From Mauremys mutica (taxonomy: Eukaryota; Chordata; Testudines; Geoemydidae), in assembly GCF_020497125.1 (NCBI RefSeq), contig NC_059072.1, positions 306,298,781 to 306,362,780 on the forward strand: a stretch of 64,000 nucleotides of DNA. The letters are read 5' to 3'. Of this stretch, positions 23,767-36,309 are shown one piece after another. The position numbers were made by a program, and so were the translations under genes. The notes beneath the pieces were generated by a model, which searched no databases, was not told the DNA's origin, and saw only the letters and a program-made list of their open reading frames with translations. Each line of letters starts with the position of its first letter. The first letter of the stretch is position 1.

Positions 23767-25439
23767 CATATAGACTTATTTTATGAACTGATGATTTCTA
23801 GAGAGAAATTTCATGTTTTACATTTCTGCACCTTGTAGTCTTACAAAGCGTTTGCAGCTAAGGTGCTGACACACTATCCTATACTTTCACTATTTCTGCA
23901 GTTTTAACAGTGCTTACCTCCTTCAGTTTATAATCAATGGCTGTGCTAAAGGACAATACAAAATTTCTGAAAGAATATTACAGTTGCTAATTAAAACTGT
24001 GAATCATAGAAAGTAGAGCTGGAAAACATGCATGAGGTCATCCAGTCCATCCCCATCACCACCTGTTTCCTACAATATATTCACAGGCGCTTTGTCCAGG
24101 CTAGTTTTACGTGTTGCATGATACATAATTTCACTTGTAATAGTTCCAAGTGAAACAGGTTGATCAAAGCCTTTTCTGGTGTTGACAACTAGAATTAAAG
24201 GTGTAGAATATTTTTAAGGTGAGGAAATCTATTTTGAAGTTTCTATAACAAACTTCAAATGAAAACCTATCCTATTAAAAGTTGCTGCGCTTCCCCACAC
24301 CACAGTATCTTTCACTTCAGTGTCCACAACACTAAAAATCTGACCTTTCTTTTCTGTCCCTAACGTTACAATTATTAATGCCCGGTCATCTTCTGCTTTT
24401 ATTACTTAGTGAGGTTGGTGGAGATGCTATTATCTCCCCACATTGCTCTGCCTCTAGCCAAAATTATCTTTTTGTCAATCCGACCATGTCACCCCCACCC
24501 GCATCTTCCAATCCCTCCATATTAAATGTACACTTCTTGTCTCCTCATCTTCAAGCTCCGCACAAATGCATCCCAATTTATAGCTCATTTTTTATCCTGT
24601 CATACTTATATCATCAATGATGACAGTTTCAACTCTCCCTTCTTCTACTTCCATTTTTGCCCCTTCTCCCTCACTGCCCTCTATGCATGGAACAGACTAC
24701 CAATCCAGCCTCGCCAGTCATTCTTCTCATTTAAATCCCTCCCTTCAGGCTTCTTTAGAAAGGCAAAACGAAACAAAAGAAATAATAAACATTTTAAAAG
24801 TTCTCAGTTCAGTGCCATCCTTTGGGTCTCCTAGTGTGACTTGATTTCTTAATAAGGGGGAAGCTGTACATTATAAAAACCTGCCAAGCTGACAGATTTA
24901 ACTGGTTTTGCAAGTAATTAATCAACCAAGATATTAGCTCTACTGAATATTTTTGGTGTTCAGTCAGCACACCCATTTACTCACATATGTGGTTCCCTAC
25001 CAACCAGATGGGTTAAATTCACCACTGGATTAAGCAGACTGCTATTATACTGGAATCAATGGATTGGCAATGTTTTGGCCCGTAACAAATTTAGTCTCAA
25101 TGCACATATTTAACTTGTGTTAGTATCTGTGGGAGTTTGATGTACTCATGAAGGGACCTTCCTTAACTAGGTTGAAATGATATATTAAGTCTAAAATTAA
25201 TATTCAAATATCTTGTAAATACCAAACTACAGATATTTTGCAGACCAAATAGTACTGAAAAATTAAGAAAAGGCAAACTTCTTTTACAAAATAAAATGTT
25301 AGCATATCTGCAAATAAATTTTTTTTTTTAAAGTAGAGCCCATTACACTATTGGTGCTTTCCAGACATTCTAGAATGACGTTCCCTGCTCACAATCCAAG
25401 AATAGACAGATGAGAAGACACAGAATAGGGGAAAAGGAA

Positions 25440-25890
25440 CAGCGGGCAATTGGTTTACATGTAAACATGATTCACTGTAAGCGGCATAGGAAAAGTCAAT
25501 CTTTGAGAGAGGAACAAATGCGTACAGAGAAGGGCCTTACAAGATAGCCCAAGGAGCTCATATCCTGTGTAGGGGACCATGTGGAAGGCAGAGAGAGGAT
25601 TGTGCAAAAAAGCTGACAAATGGTCAGTGAAGGTACATTGGAAGAACATGGTCAGAAGGTGATGCAAAACTCAAAGGTGAATAAGTGGCATTGGCAGAGT
25701 TATGTACTATGGTGATGAGAAGCTTAAATGTCATGTCAGAGCAGATGAGACAGTGAAAGAATTCAAAGAGGAGACTGACACAATCGAGTCAGCAGGGAAG
25801 GAAGATGACATTAGCAGCCTGATTTTGTAGGGACTGAAAGGGGAAATGTCCATGCTTAGGGAAGCCAGAGAAGTTGATTACAATATTCAT
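25440..25890 (-). mobile_element. L2-like LINE 3' fragment
   Basis: Purine-rich + strand words such as GATGACATTAGCAGCCTGATTTTGTAGGGACTG, taken in short blocks, match in order the 3' portion next to the L2-like reverse transcriptase at 39.9-41.8 kb (compare 40080-40130). No open frame remains. The assignment rests on that internal comparison. Confidence 0.5.
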
Positions 25891-25923
25891 GTGTGATGGT
25901 TCATTAATTGCAAAAAATAGTTA

Positions 25924-26139
<216 letters not shown>

Positions 26140-26763
26140 TTAGGTAGAAAATTCACAGATATTTGGTTGTTTTTATGCGAGCCATCTAAACTTGTATTTC
26201 AGAGTTATCCGTTTGTTTCTCTATGATTCCATGATCCACTTATACACAAAACCTCCAAAAAGGCTTTATGCGGATTGAAGAGTTCACACTTATTAAGACA
26301 CAAGTTCTCCACCTTTTTTGCAGTTTGCATCACATTTTAACAGAGATTATTTAGTGAACCATCTCCCCTCTCTTCAGTGATGATCTGGGCCAGCTCCCTT
26401 CCCATTTGTGGTCAAATAATGTCTGTGGCAACTACATCAAATGGAAAGATAATACTAGGAAGGTATCAGGGTCTTTTTAAAACTGTTTTAAATATGAGAA
26501 ATGGTCCTTTTTGAATACAGTGTACATTTGCTGTTCATTTCATCCTTCCCTCCCATTCATTTTGTCCCTTTCTTCCACTGCATCTTTGCCATCCTCCTTC
26601 TCCTGCACAATTCTCTGCTGCATGGACCACCTCATCCATGTACATGCGATGGAGCATAAAAGGTTTAAACAATAGTAAAATAACAATGAGCATGATCAAC
26701 TCCATCTTTCTAGAACCCGTTAAAACAAACTTTAAGTTCTTTCCTAACAGTAACTTGACATTA

Positions 26764-26958
<195 letters not shown>

Positions 26959-27799
26959 TTAAGTTTGGTAAATTAACACAAGTAAGGTGTCTATATCAAT
27001 CATAAAGATGGAGAATAAAATATATAGTGATATGATAACATCAGATTTTTTTTGATGAGGTAAGGAGGAGTCCATTAAACTCATTGTAATTCTTTTACGT
27101 GATTTATATATTAAATATTATACTGATTCTATTCCCTGCCTCCTTTTGCAAATACATTTCAGAATTAAGACAATTCTTATTCTTGAAGATATGTTTTTCC
27201 ATAACTTCTGTACCCTCTAGCTACATCATATTATCAGTACTGTAGATTACATTTATTCTGATGTCATCATCTAGCCCTTGCTTCTAAATTTAATTTAAAC
27301 CCCTCATTCTCCACGTTTAAAATATTAAAACCAGAACAGTCTTAGACAGATCCTTGACCATCTTTTCGTTACAATAACCAGCCTTAATACTTACATTTAA
27401 AAATCTAGATCAGGGGGCGGCAACCTATGGCACGCTTGCCAAAGACGGCACACGAGCCAATTTTTAATGGCACGCTGCTGCCTGCCGGGACTCCAGCGTG
27501 CCATTAAAACTCCTGCCCAGCCCAGCCCGCTCTCCTCTGCCCTCCGCTCCCCCCGTGGGGGCAGGGAGCAGAAGCACAGGCGTGCGCACGGGGTGGGCAA
27601 ATGGCCCCACTCTCCCGGCGTGGCAAGCTGCGGGGTCTGCACTCCCGGGCTGGAGCACCCAGCCGAGTGGAGCAAGCCACTGGCCCCTCCCCCGCCTCCG
27701 CCCTCCCCTGAAGCCCTGCCGCTGCACACGCAGCACTCTGGGGGCCGGGGCTGCGCTCTCCCACAGGGCAGCGTATCTGGCTCTGCTTGGAGCTTCATG

Positions 27800-28375
27800 A
27801 TAAGGGGTCCAGGGCTGGGGGGAGAGGGGGTTGGATAAGGGGTGGGGGCAGTCAGGGGACAGGGAGCAGGGTGGGTTGGATAGGGGTGGGATCTCGCGCG
27901 GGGTGGTTAGGGGCGGGAGGTCTCTGGAGGGGGCAGTCAGGGAGCAGGGAGGGGTTGGATGGGGCATGGGAGTCCTGGGGTCTGGATAGGGGTCAGGGGG
28001 ACAGGGAGCAAGGAGGGTCCTGGGGGGGCAGTTAGGGTGGGGAGGTCTCTGGAGGGGGTGGTCAGGGGACAAGGAGCTGGGGGGGGGTTGGATTAGTTGG
28101 GAGTTCTGGGGGTCCTGTCAGGGGGCGGTTGAATAGGCATGGGTGTCCCAGGGGTCTGTCTGGGGGCGGGGGTATGGATAAGGGTCCTGGGGGGGCAGTC
28201 AGGGGACAGGTAGGGGGTAGGGTCCTGGGGGGGCAGTCAGGGGACAAGGAGCAGGGAGGCTTAGATAGGGGATGGGGGGCAGTTGGGGGCAGTTAGGGGC
28301 AGGGGTCCCAGGAGGGGTAGTCAGGGGACAAGGAGCTGGGGGGGGGTTGGGGGTTCTGGGGGGGGGCAGTCACCC
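27800..28375. repeat. G-rich minisatellite inside the hAT element
   Basis: Irregular tandem units of roughly 40-60 bp are built from GGGGGCAGTCAGGGGACA, GGAGCAGGGAGG, GTTGGATAGGGG and GGTCCTGGGG. The + strand is extremely G-rich with many GGGG runs, so the array could form G-quadruplexes. Unit order varies, as in a degenerate variable-number array. Confidence 0.75.
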
Positions 28376-28660
28376 AGCCCTCTGCCCTGAGCCTGGACCC
28401 AAGCCCCACACATACCCAGCCCTCTGCCCTGAGCCCTGTACCTCCCTCATACACACCCAGACCTTTGCTTGATTCCTTCACCCCCACCCCATGACGCCAG
28501 CCCTGACTCTGGCACCCCCACACATACCCAGCCCCCACTCTGCCCTGATACCTGCACCCCCCTCACATGCCCCCAGCCATCTGCCCTGACTCTTGCACCC
28601 CCTCACATACCCAGCCCCCCACACTCCATACACCCCCCCATCCCAACCCCCACCCTGAGC
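28376..28660. repeat. C-rich tandem repeat inside the hAT element
   Basis: Units of CCCAGCCCTCTGCCCTGAGCC plus CCCCACACATA-type words repeat about six times, with divergence. The strand asymmetry switches from G-rich to C-rich at about 28376, next to the preceding array. Confidence 0.7.
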
Positions 28661-29544
28661 ACCAAACAGGAGCTCCTTCACTCCCCCCTCACATTCCCAC
28701 CTGCACCCCTCGCATCAAATGGGAGCAGCTCAGGTAAGTGCCCCACACCCAAACCTCCTGTCCCAACCCTGAGCCCCCTCCCTCATTCTAGTTTCTGGCC
28801 AGACCCTTCACCTCCAGCCCTGTGCTCAGTGCACTCCCACTTCAGCTCAGTGCAGAGAGAGGAAGAGAATGGGCCAGAACCAGGGAGAAGGTAGGTACCC
28901 ACTGTATGTGGGCAGGGTCGGGACCCCAGACCGGCAGCAGGCTGAGTGGATCCGGCAGCCGGGATCCCAGCTGTCAGGAGCCAGCGGATGGAACCCCTGA
29001 GCGGCAGTGGGCTGAGCCCACTGCTGGTCTGGGGTCCCGGCTGCTGGCCCTGCACAGCCTGCTGCCGGTCTGGGGTTCTGGCTGCCGGATCCTTGCCAAC
29101 CAGGGTCCCGGCCGCAGGCCCTGCTCAGCGCGCTGCCGGCCTAGTGAACAGAACCCCAGACCAGCAATGGGCTGAGCAGGCCGGTGACGTAAGATCAACA
29201 TTTTAATTTAATTTTAAATGAAGCTTCTTAAACATTTTGAAAACCTTGTTTATTTTACAATACAATACTAGTTTAGTTATATAATATAAAGATTTATAGA
29301 GAGAGACCTTCTAAAAAAGATTAAAATGTATTACCGGCACGCGAAACCTTAAATTAGAGTGAATAAATGAAGACTCGGCACACTACTTCTGAAAGGTTGC
29401 CGACCCCTGACCCAGATTATGCCTGTAATATCTGTATTATACATTTTAACTGAATTATAATTCCCCAATTCTGCCATACAACAGTATCAACATTTTTGGA
29501 AAGCAGGTTCTTTTTCCAATTTCTAAAAGAATGTTATTACAATA

Positions 29545-29580
29545 CTGCAGTCAAATACTCAACCACTGAGCTATGGCTCC
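29545..29580 (-). pseudogene. tRNA-Cys 5' half (truncated tRNA pseudogene)
   Basis: On the - strand the segment reads GGAGCCATAGCTCAGTGGTT, then GAGTATTTGACTGCAG. This matches the 5' half of vertebrate tRNA-Cys(GCA) through the anticodon GCA and stops there. The A-box-like TAGCTCAGTGG is intact; the T arm and B box are absent. Flanking DNA shows no SINE body. Truncated tRNA copies made by LINE machinery are a known class; whether this arose that way is inference. Confidence 0.65.
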
Positions 29581-30913
29581 AACAATACTGGAAAGACAGT
29601 GCCCAAATGAATCAGTTGTTAAATCTGTTGGATTGTTTTGAAGATTCTTGAGTAACCAAGCATTTTATCCATCCCCCGTTAAAAACTTGTCCTAGAATAA
29701 ACACAATTTAATTTGACTTTTTTCCTCCATCATCTTGTCTATATGCCCCACCTTAGAATTTGCTTTTCTTTTAGTCAGAAGATTTTATAAGTAAGCCTGC
29801 TATACTTGTTATATCTTCAGGAGGTAGGCACATTATCTGGTCATAAGTCTACATGGTACAGAGAGCACTACTACCATATATATGAAACACAAAAATCTAC
29901 TTATTTATCAATGATTTTACCTTCCTTTTATATTGGTCTGAATTGTTGTCTATATATATTTTGCTTTGTATGTTATGCATTTTTCATGTCATAAAAATAT
30001 ATAAACATAAAATCACAAATCAATAAAATACTCAGGAGTTATAATTTGGTTTCTCTCGTGTTGTTGTGCAGGGATGTGGGACTTGAAGGGGCAGCCAAAA
30101 TCCTGTACCTTTGTTTTCAGAGCAATGGTAGTAACCTTCAAAAAAGCAGAACACGGATAGAGCCCATTAGCTCTTCTGCATTTGTGGTCAGGAATTTGGA
30201 AAGGGGGGAGTGCACGCTGAGTCTTTTAAAGGGAATAGCAGTTGCTGCTCATCCACACAATCCCCAAGCGCCCATGGATACATCTTTTTCTGTAGGCAGA
30301 ATGCCTCTGGCCTCTCCCACTTGAACAGGGCCTGCCCACCATTCCACTACTACCACCACATGCTAGTAGCCATCAATCTCACAATTTAGTTTTAGGAGTA
30401 CTTACAGAACAAGGCAAAAAAAAAATCCCACTGAGTTATAAAAATTCAGCAATAAAAAGGATCTCTTAAAAGTAAGGCACTCATGATAATGCTTGCAAAG
30501 GGAAGCATTCAGCAATGGTGTGTTACATGCATGTTATCCTCTTAGCCAAGTGTGATAATAGTTATACCTTGAGGTAATATGGCTTAATGAAGCTATTAAT
30601 CTGATGTTCCATTGTCTTGTAGCCAAAATGTACGGATCTGTGGATTACTTACCTGTAAAGAAGTTGATGTTTATTTTATGAACAAGCAATAATTAGTAGG
30701 AGGAAAATATTTAACTTAGGAAGGAAGACACCACTTTCAGCAGAAAGGCCGGATGGGGTCGCAGTTGGATTTTGTCCTTGTAGAACACCATATATGGTGG
30801 CTCTGATGTCAAGCTTTAATCTCCAACACTCGTCTCGCCAATGTTATCGCCACAAGGAAAGCGACATCCCATGACAGGTGGGAAAGGGAGCAGGAGCCCA
30901 TAGGCTCAAAGGG

Positions 30914-31780
30914 TTAGCCCATGAGTCTAGAAAGAACCAGCAGAATTACTACAGCTCTGTCTCTGAGGATTTTCAGCAGTACTCTGTGCACGAGTGGGAA
31001 TGGTGGAAAGGCATACATGAGATGGTCTGCCCAAGGGAGCAGGAACACATCTGAGATCGAACCCGGGTTGTGTTTCTGAAAGGAGCAGAAGATTGGGCAC
31101 CTCCCGTTGTTCCTGGTGGCAAACTGATTGACTTGGGGAAACCCCCACTTTTGGAAGATGGAATATATGGCATCCAGATGGATGGCCCACTCGTGACTGT
31201 GAAACAATCTGCTGAGATGGTCCACTAGTTCATTCTGCACACCTGGGAGATAGAATGCCTCCAGGTGAATGGAGTGGGCTATGCAGAACTCCCATAGCTG
31301 AAGGCCTCCTGACATAGGGTGGAAGAGCGGGCTCCACCATACTTGTTGATGTAAAACATGGCCATGGTGTTGTCTGTTATTACCCGCACACACTGGCCTT
31401 GGAGCTGGGATAGGAAGGTTTGGCATGCTAGCCGTACTGCTCTGAGCTCTCTGGATGTTGATATGCAGGGAGAGCTCATCCTGCGACCATAATCCTTGTG
31501 TCTGGAGCTCTCCCAGATGTGCCCCCCAGCCCAGAGCTGACATGTCCGTTACTAGAGACAAGGAGGGCTGGGGGCTGTTGAAGGGGACTCCCTTGCAGAC
31601 TGTGTGAGGGTCGAGCCACCATTGGAGGGGCTCAAATACTTGTTCTGGCACCGTGACCACTGATTCCAGGCTGTTGCGCCCTAGGTGGTATACAGACGCG
31701 AGCCATGCTTGAAGTGGTCTAAGCCTCAGTCTGGCATGCCTCAATCTGGCATGCCGTGCCACATAAGTGCAGGCTGCCAT
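30914..31780 (-). pseudogene. DIRS B RNase H and pol C-terminal region
   Basis: The longest open stretch of the element (288 codons). It contains VTDMSALGWGAHLG with the RNase H catalytic Asp, LSLHINIQ, and, further on, YLPGVQNELVDHLSRLF, QKWGFPQVNQFATR and YAFPPFPLVHRVLLKI. The segment holding the second catalytic motif (VRVITDNTMAMFYINK) is read in another frame at about 31340-31400, so a frameshift interrupts the domain. It is related to the same region at 55.6 kb and to the pol tail at 6.1 kb. Not a functional gene as it stands. Confidence 0.75.
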
Positions 31781-32045
31781 GTGACCAAGGAGACCACTAC
31801 CACGAGGGGATGCCTAAGTCTCCTTGAGGTTTTGGATAATGTCTGTCATAGCCTGAAATCAGGTCTTTGGCAGGAGTGCCCTTGTGTGCACCGAGTCCAG
31901 CACCACACTGATGAATTCTATTCTTTGAGTCGGTGACAAGGTTGACTTGTTCATGTTGAGCAGGAGACCCAGCCTCTCCTAAGTCACTCTGACTAGTCAG
32001 ACTTGAGACTCCACCTGCTCCCTGGTGTGTCCCCTGAGTAGCCAG

Positions 32046-32687
32046 TCATCGAGGTAAGGATATACCTGCACCTGCCTCCTGCGGAGGAAGGCTGCTACGA
32101 ACGACATACACTTGGTGAAAGCTCAGGGGGCTGTTGACCATGGGCTGTTGACCATGAACTGATGGTATTTGTGGCTGGCGCAGAAATCGTCTGCGCGCGG
32201 GCTCAATAGCTTTGTGAAAGTACGCGTCTTTCATGTCGAGGGCGGCATACCAGTCTTCCGGATCCAGGGAAGGAATAATCGTGCTCAGGGAAACAATGCG
32301 GAACTTCAACTTCACCATGAACCCGTTGAGGCTGCACAGGTCTAGAATGTGCCTGAGACCCCCCTTTGCCTTGGGTATTAGGAAATAGCGAAAGTAGAAC
32401 CCCTTCCCCTTTAGCTCCTGAGGAACTTCCTCCACTGCTCCTATGGCGAGGAGTAATTGCACCTCCTGGATAAGGAGCTGCTCGTGAGAAGGGTCCCTGA
32501 AGAGGGATGGGGAAGCGGAATGGGAGGGAGGGGAAGAGCAGAATTGGAGAGAATATCCCACTTCTACCATGCAGAGAACCCAGCGATCCGATGTTATTTG
32601 GGACCATGCACAGTAGAAGTGGGATAGACGATTCTGAAAGCAGGGATGAGGTTCAGGTATACAGTCTGGCACATCGGTCCCGGGCAC
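32046..32687 (-). pseudogene. DIRS B reverse transcriptase
   Basis: The reading frame shows KGFYFRYFLIPKAKGGLRH, ILDLCSLNGFM and DWYAALDMKDAYFH, the fingers and palm motif A region of a gypsy/DIRS-type reverse transcriptase. The catalytic YLDD is encoded at 32045-32056 but in a different frame, so at least one frameshift separates motif A from it. Upstream, SFHQVYVVRSSL includes an apparent short tandem duplication of GACCATGGGCTGTT (32134-32155 region). Confidence 0.75.
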
Positions 32688-32883
32688 ACCTTCAAAACGT
32701 CTGCTTGGAGGCTAAGGAGGTGCGTGCCTGGCCCTGTGATGACGAGGGCTGGATGGCTTATGCCTCCCGTTCCAACCTCGTCTTCTAGAATAGTCTTGCC
32801 TAGGGTGAGGTTGAGGTTTAAAGTGTTTTCACTGAGTAGCTGGGTATGCATCCCCAGTGACTTCATCATTACCCTTGAATCCT

Positions 32884-33594
32884 TTAGGCTGTGTAGCCTG
32901 GAGTCTGTTTGCTCCGCAAATAATCCTGTCCCATCAAAGGGCAGGTCCTGCAGGATCTGTTGGACCTTGGGGCGTAGGCCCGAAACTTGAAGCCATGAGG
33001 TCTCCTCATGGCTATGCCAGAGTCCAAGGCACTCATCGCTGAGTCAGCAGCGTCCAGTGAGGCCTGTAAAGAGGTCCGTTCCACTGTCTTGCCCTCCTCC
33101 ACAATGACCCCAAACTCATCCCTGGACTCTGATGGTATTAGCTCCTTAAATTTGAGCATGGAGTTCCATGAGTTAAAATTATATCTGCTCAGGACTGCCA
33201 GCTGATTAGCAATCCTGAGCTGTAGGCACCCCCCCCCCATGGAGTAGACCTTTCTACCAAAAAGGTCAAGTTTTTTAGAGTCCTTGGACTTAGTCGTGGG
33301 TCTCTGCTGCCCCTGCCTTTCACATTCATTAACCGCAAAGACTACCAAGGAGCAGGGCTGCGGGTGGGAGTATTGATACTCGTAAGCCTTGGAGGGAATG
33401 AAGTATTTGCGTTGTACTCCCTTGACCACTGGGGGGATGGAGGCCTGGGTCTGCCACATAGTTTTGGTGGTGTTTTGAATGGTCCTAATGAGTTGCAGCA
33501 CCACTCGGGATGGACCTTCTGGGGCCAAAATGTCCACCATTGGGTCCTTGTGTTCCACCACCTCCTCGGCTTGCAAGCCCATGTAGCACACCAC
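32884..33594 (-). pseudogene. DIRS B gag-like protein, central and C-terminal part
   Basis: A 236-codon open stretch with KYFIPSKAYEYQYSHPQP, SKDSKKLDLFGRKVYS, LQLRIANQLAVLSRYNFNSW and TSLQASLDAADSA. The last three blocks recur in the element at 53.8 kb (56664-57035 and 56188-56946), so they define the conserved gag-like C-terminal domain of these elements. A poly-C run at 33229-33238 lies in the frame and may itself mark a slippage-prone site. Function: presumed particle or nucleic-acid binding; not established. Confidence 0.7.
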
Positions 33595-35318
33595 CTTGCA
33601 GAGTAGGTCCTGGTGAGTGCGACTATCTATGGGTGGTCATCCTGAGACCGAAGTTTCCGCTACTGCCTCGTCCGGGGAAGAGGATGAGGATGCAGGCAGG
33701 GGAACTGGGTCATCCTGGGCCGGTTGGTCCATGGGGACCTCCTGCTCGACTTGCTGTTCTGGGAAGTTCCACTGTAGGGGCAGGGGTCTATGCTGGTGAA
33801 AGTGCTGTAACCGCAATCCCTTCAGCACTTCTGGGTGTGGGGCAGCTGGCTATGGCCATTGGCAGCTTGGGCTTGGATGCCAATTACCAGGAGCCCTTGG
33901 ACAAGGTACCCTGGGACTGGTGATATGCCCAGGAGGTCCAAAAAGACCATTGTGCCAGTCCTTGCAATTGAGGTGACCATGGCATTGTACCCATGTTGGG
34001 CTGTCAATGTGTTGAATGGTGCTGGCTCCGGCGTGAGTACCTAGACCCCACGTTCTGAGGACAGGGACAGGGATCTAGAGGGCCAGGTGGTGCCAACTGG
34101 AGTTGAGCAGGTGAGCGGTGCTGTGAGGAAGGGGAGCAGTGCTGAGACCTCAGTCTGTATTGACGGGATCAGTGACACGATGATCAGTGCCGGGAGCGGG
34201 ACCTCCGACGATCATGGGACCAGTGCCGCGAGTTTGATTGGTGCCGGGGATCGGTGGCCTGGAGATACAGGTGGGCACACCATTGTTGGCTTGCCGCAGG
34301 ACAGTAGCACCCTCAGCAGCGCAGGGGACTTGTCATGGAGACTCGGAGACCACAGTGCTGTCATGGCAATGAGGTCCTGCGCAGCCTCGAAGGTGTCCGG
34401 AGTGGCCCCACCTCCTCTACCATATGGACTGAGGAGTCCAACTGTCCCGGGCACAATGGTACACCTTGCGTGTCTGAAGTCCCCAGAGCCAACTTCACGG
34501 GTCTTGGGGCCGGGTGTTTCTCTCTGGGACATGCCCCATTGGTCGAGACTGCAGGGGAGGGTCTCTCAGGAGATCCGCCTCTACCCTGCTTGGCATGCTT
34601 CTTCTGCAGTGCCAGAGAGTGGGACAGGTGCCAGGCAGTTCCCACAGTCTTAGGTACGGGGGTTGGCGGTGCTGTGAGTCTCTGTGCTCAGTGTCGGGTC
34701 CTGCCGCGCCGAGGTTGGCTGTGGTTTAAGAGCCGCCTCCCTAGGGAGCTGTTTCAACCGGAAATCCTGCTCCGTTCTGGTCCTCAGTCAAAAACCCTTG
34801 CAAATCCTGCCCCTAACGGCTTGGTGAGCCTCCCCCAGACACTTTACACAAGCGTTGTGGGGGTCGCCCATTGGCATGGGCTTATTGCAGGACTTGCAGG
34901 CCTTGAACCCCGGGGATCGAGGCATGCCTCGAGGTCCCCAAGGGGAAAGGTCGGGATGGAAGGGAAACCCTCCACTCCTAACAGAACTACTACTAACTAA
35001 TAAAAACCAGAACAACTATAAACTACTAACATACCCTATACTAGAAAGCTAGGGGAAGCGAGTAGAACTTGTAAGCAAGCCACTCACGGTTCCGACAACC
35101 CTCACAGGTGGTAAGAAGGAACTGAGGAGACACTGGGTCAGCAGGGTCATATATTGAGTGCCATGAAGGCGCCACTCCAGGAGGCTCCACAGCCGACCTG
35201 ATAGGAGCTGCTGGGGGGAAAATTTCCGGCAACTGTGCATGTGGCGTGCGCACACCTGATTGGAATCGACATGAACAAGCACTCGAAAAAGAACCACAGT
35301 TACTGCAGGGTAACTGTT

Positions 35319-35742
35319 CTCTCTCATTTAAGTGATTGTCCACACAGATTCCACTCTAGGCAATTAACAAGCAGTTATCTTGAGCCTGAAGGTGAGAAAG
35401 AAAAGGCAATTATTTACAAAAATCTACAAAGAATTCAGAAAGGTTCTAACACTTATGTCTATGACAAAACTCTAAACTCTTAACCAACTACTTTTCATGA
35501 AAACACTTCCTAAAGCAAGGTACATCAAATAGTCAAGAGGCATGGGCACTGAAGGCTTTCCATCTCACAGTAACAGGTGGTAAGAAGGAACTGAATGGTG
35601 GCTGAGCACATATCCTTGGCTTTGGTGGATGCAAGGGCATGCTGGGGTGCAGCCCCAGCAGACATGGCTTTCCAAGGAATCTGATCCCACATGCATACCT
35701 AGAGTGGAATCTGTGTGGACAACGTACATCGAAGAAGAACAA
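35319..35742. mobile_element. DIRS-like terminal fragment E (two inverted ends)
   Basis: GTCCACACAGATTCCACTCTAGG (35338-35360) and CCTAGAGTGGAATCTGTGTGGAC (35698-35720) are near-perfect inverted ends, followed on the right by CATCGAAGAAGAAC. GGTGGTAAGAAGGAACTGA (35576-35594) is the motif that lies just inside the termini of the copies at 35.1 and 59.1 kb. The body is deleted, leaving only the ends. It abuts DIRS B directly. Confidence 0.6.
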
Positions 35743-36123
35743 GCCATTTCAAGCAAAGATGGCAGAATGAAGGTGTGTATCAGAGTGCAGGAGATGAAGG
35801 GAGCACATGGAGAAAAGATAACAATGTAGGGAAGTAGTGGAGTACTAGGAAATGAGAGCAGAGATGTAAATTGAGGCAAGATTAATTAAGGTGAAGCCAA
35901 GGAGCTTGAATCTGATGCAGTAACATCCAGGAAATCCGTGAAAGGATTCAAGATGAGGAAAAGGAAGATGGAGAAGCGATGATGGTAATCAAGGCAAGAA
36001 GCAGGTTTTGGCAGAGGAGGTCCATTAGTCAGGAAGGGGCAAATTATTGTAAAATTAAAGAGGATGAAGCAAAAAAGAGTTAGCATGAGAGTGGAGATGG
36101 GATGAGAAACAGTATGGTCAAGG

Positions 36124-36297
36124 GGGAGGGATAGCTCCGTGGTTTGAGCATTGGCCTGCTAAACCCAGGGTTGTAAGCTCAATCCTTGAGGGGGCCATTT
36201 ACGGATCTGGGGCAAAAATCTGTCTCGGGATTGGTCCTGCTCTGAGCAGGGGGTTGGACTAGATGACCTCCTGAGGTCCCTTCCAACCCTGGTATTC
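36124..36297 (+). mobile_element. Turtle-type tRNA-derived SINE with CR1 tail
   Basis: The head GGGAGGGATAGCTCCGTGGT contains an RNA polymerase III A box (TAGCTCCGTGG), and AGCTCAATCCTT at 36178-36189 is a B-box-like motif. The 3' part GGTTGGACTAGATGACCTCC ... CCTTCCAACCCTGGTATTCTA is the CR1 3' tail. This tRNA-head/CR1-tail structure is the polIII/SINE known from turtles. Its tail explains mobilisation by CR1. Confidence 0.85.
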
Positions 36298-36309
36298 TAA
36301 ATGAACCGG

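Larger units (their letters stand above)
27411..29409. mobile_element. 2.0-kb non-autonomous hAT element with GC-rich core
   Basis: The left end CAGGGGGCGGCAACCTATGG and right end GGTTGCCGACCCCTG are hAT-type inverted ends. The flanks ATCTAGAT (27403-27410) and ACCCAGAT (29410-29417) share 5 of 8 bases, so the target duplication is eroded or misread. Both outer arms carry the GGCACGC / TTTTTAATGGCACGC words also found in the shorter copy at 37497. The core is strongly GC-rich and holds two tandem-repeat tracts. No transposase was seen. The long open frames inside are compositional. Confidence 0.75.
30650..35330 (-). mobile_element. DIRS-like retroelement B (5' complete, 3' eroded)
   Basis: Coding pieces run on the - strand from right to left. 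Near 34790-34920 is a gag zinc-like motif CKSC...MGDPHNACVKCLGEAH. A gag body follows (32884-33594), then reverse transcriptase (32046-32687), RNase H (30914-31780), and a decayed tyrosine-recombinase remnant (30650-30900). The right end carries the terminal repeat GCGCACACCTGATTGGAATC (35249-35268). The left terminal repeat is not clear. Stops and frameshifts break all frames. The gene order and lack of an aspartic protease are those of DIRS rather than of gypsy. Confidence 0.8.

Noticed and set aside
27464..28072. 202-codon proline-rich frame
   Set aside because: It arises from the GC-rich tandem arrays inside a hAT element; equally long frames exist on the other strand.
29545..29580. Functional tRNA-Cys gene
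   Set aside because: The 3' half, T arm and B box are missing, so it can only be a truncated copy.
34087..35000. 188- and 221-codon + strand frames
   Set aside because: They are antisense to the gag region of DIRS B and have no domain of their own.
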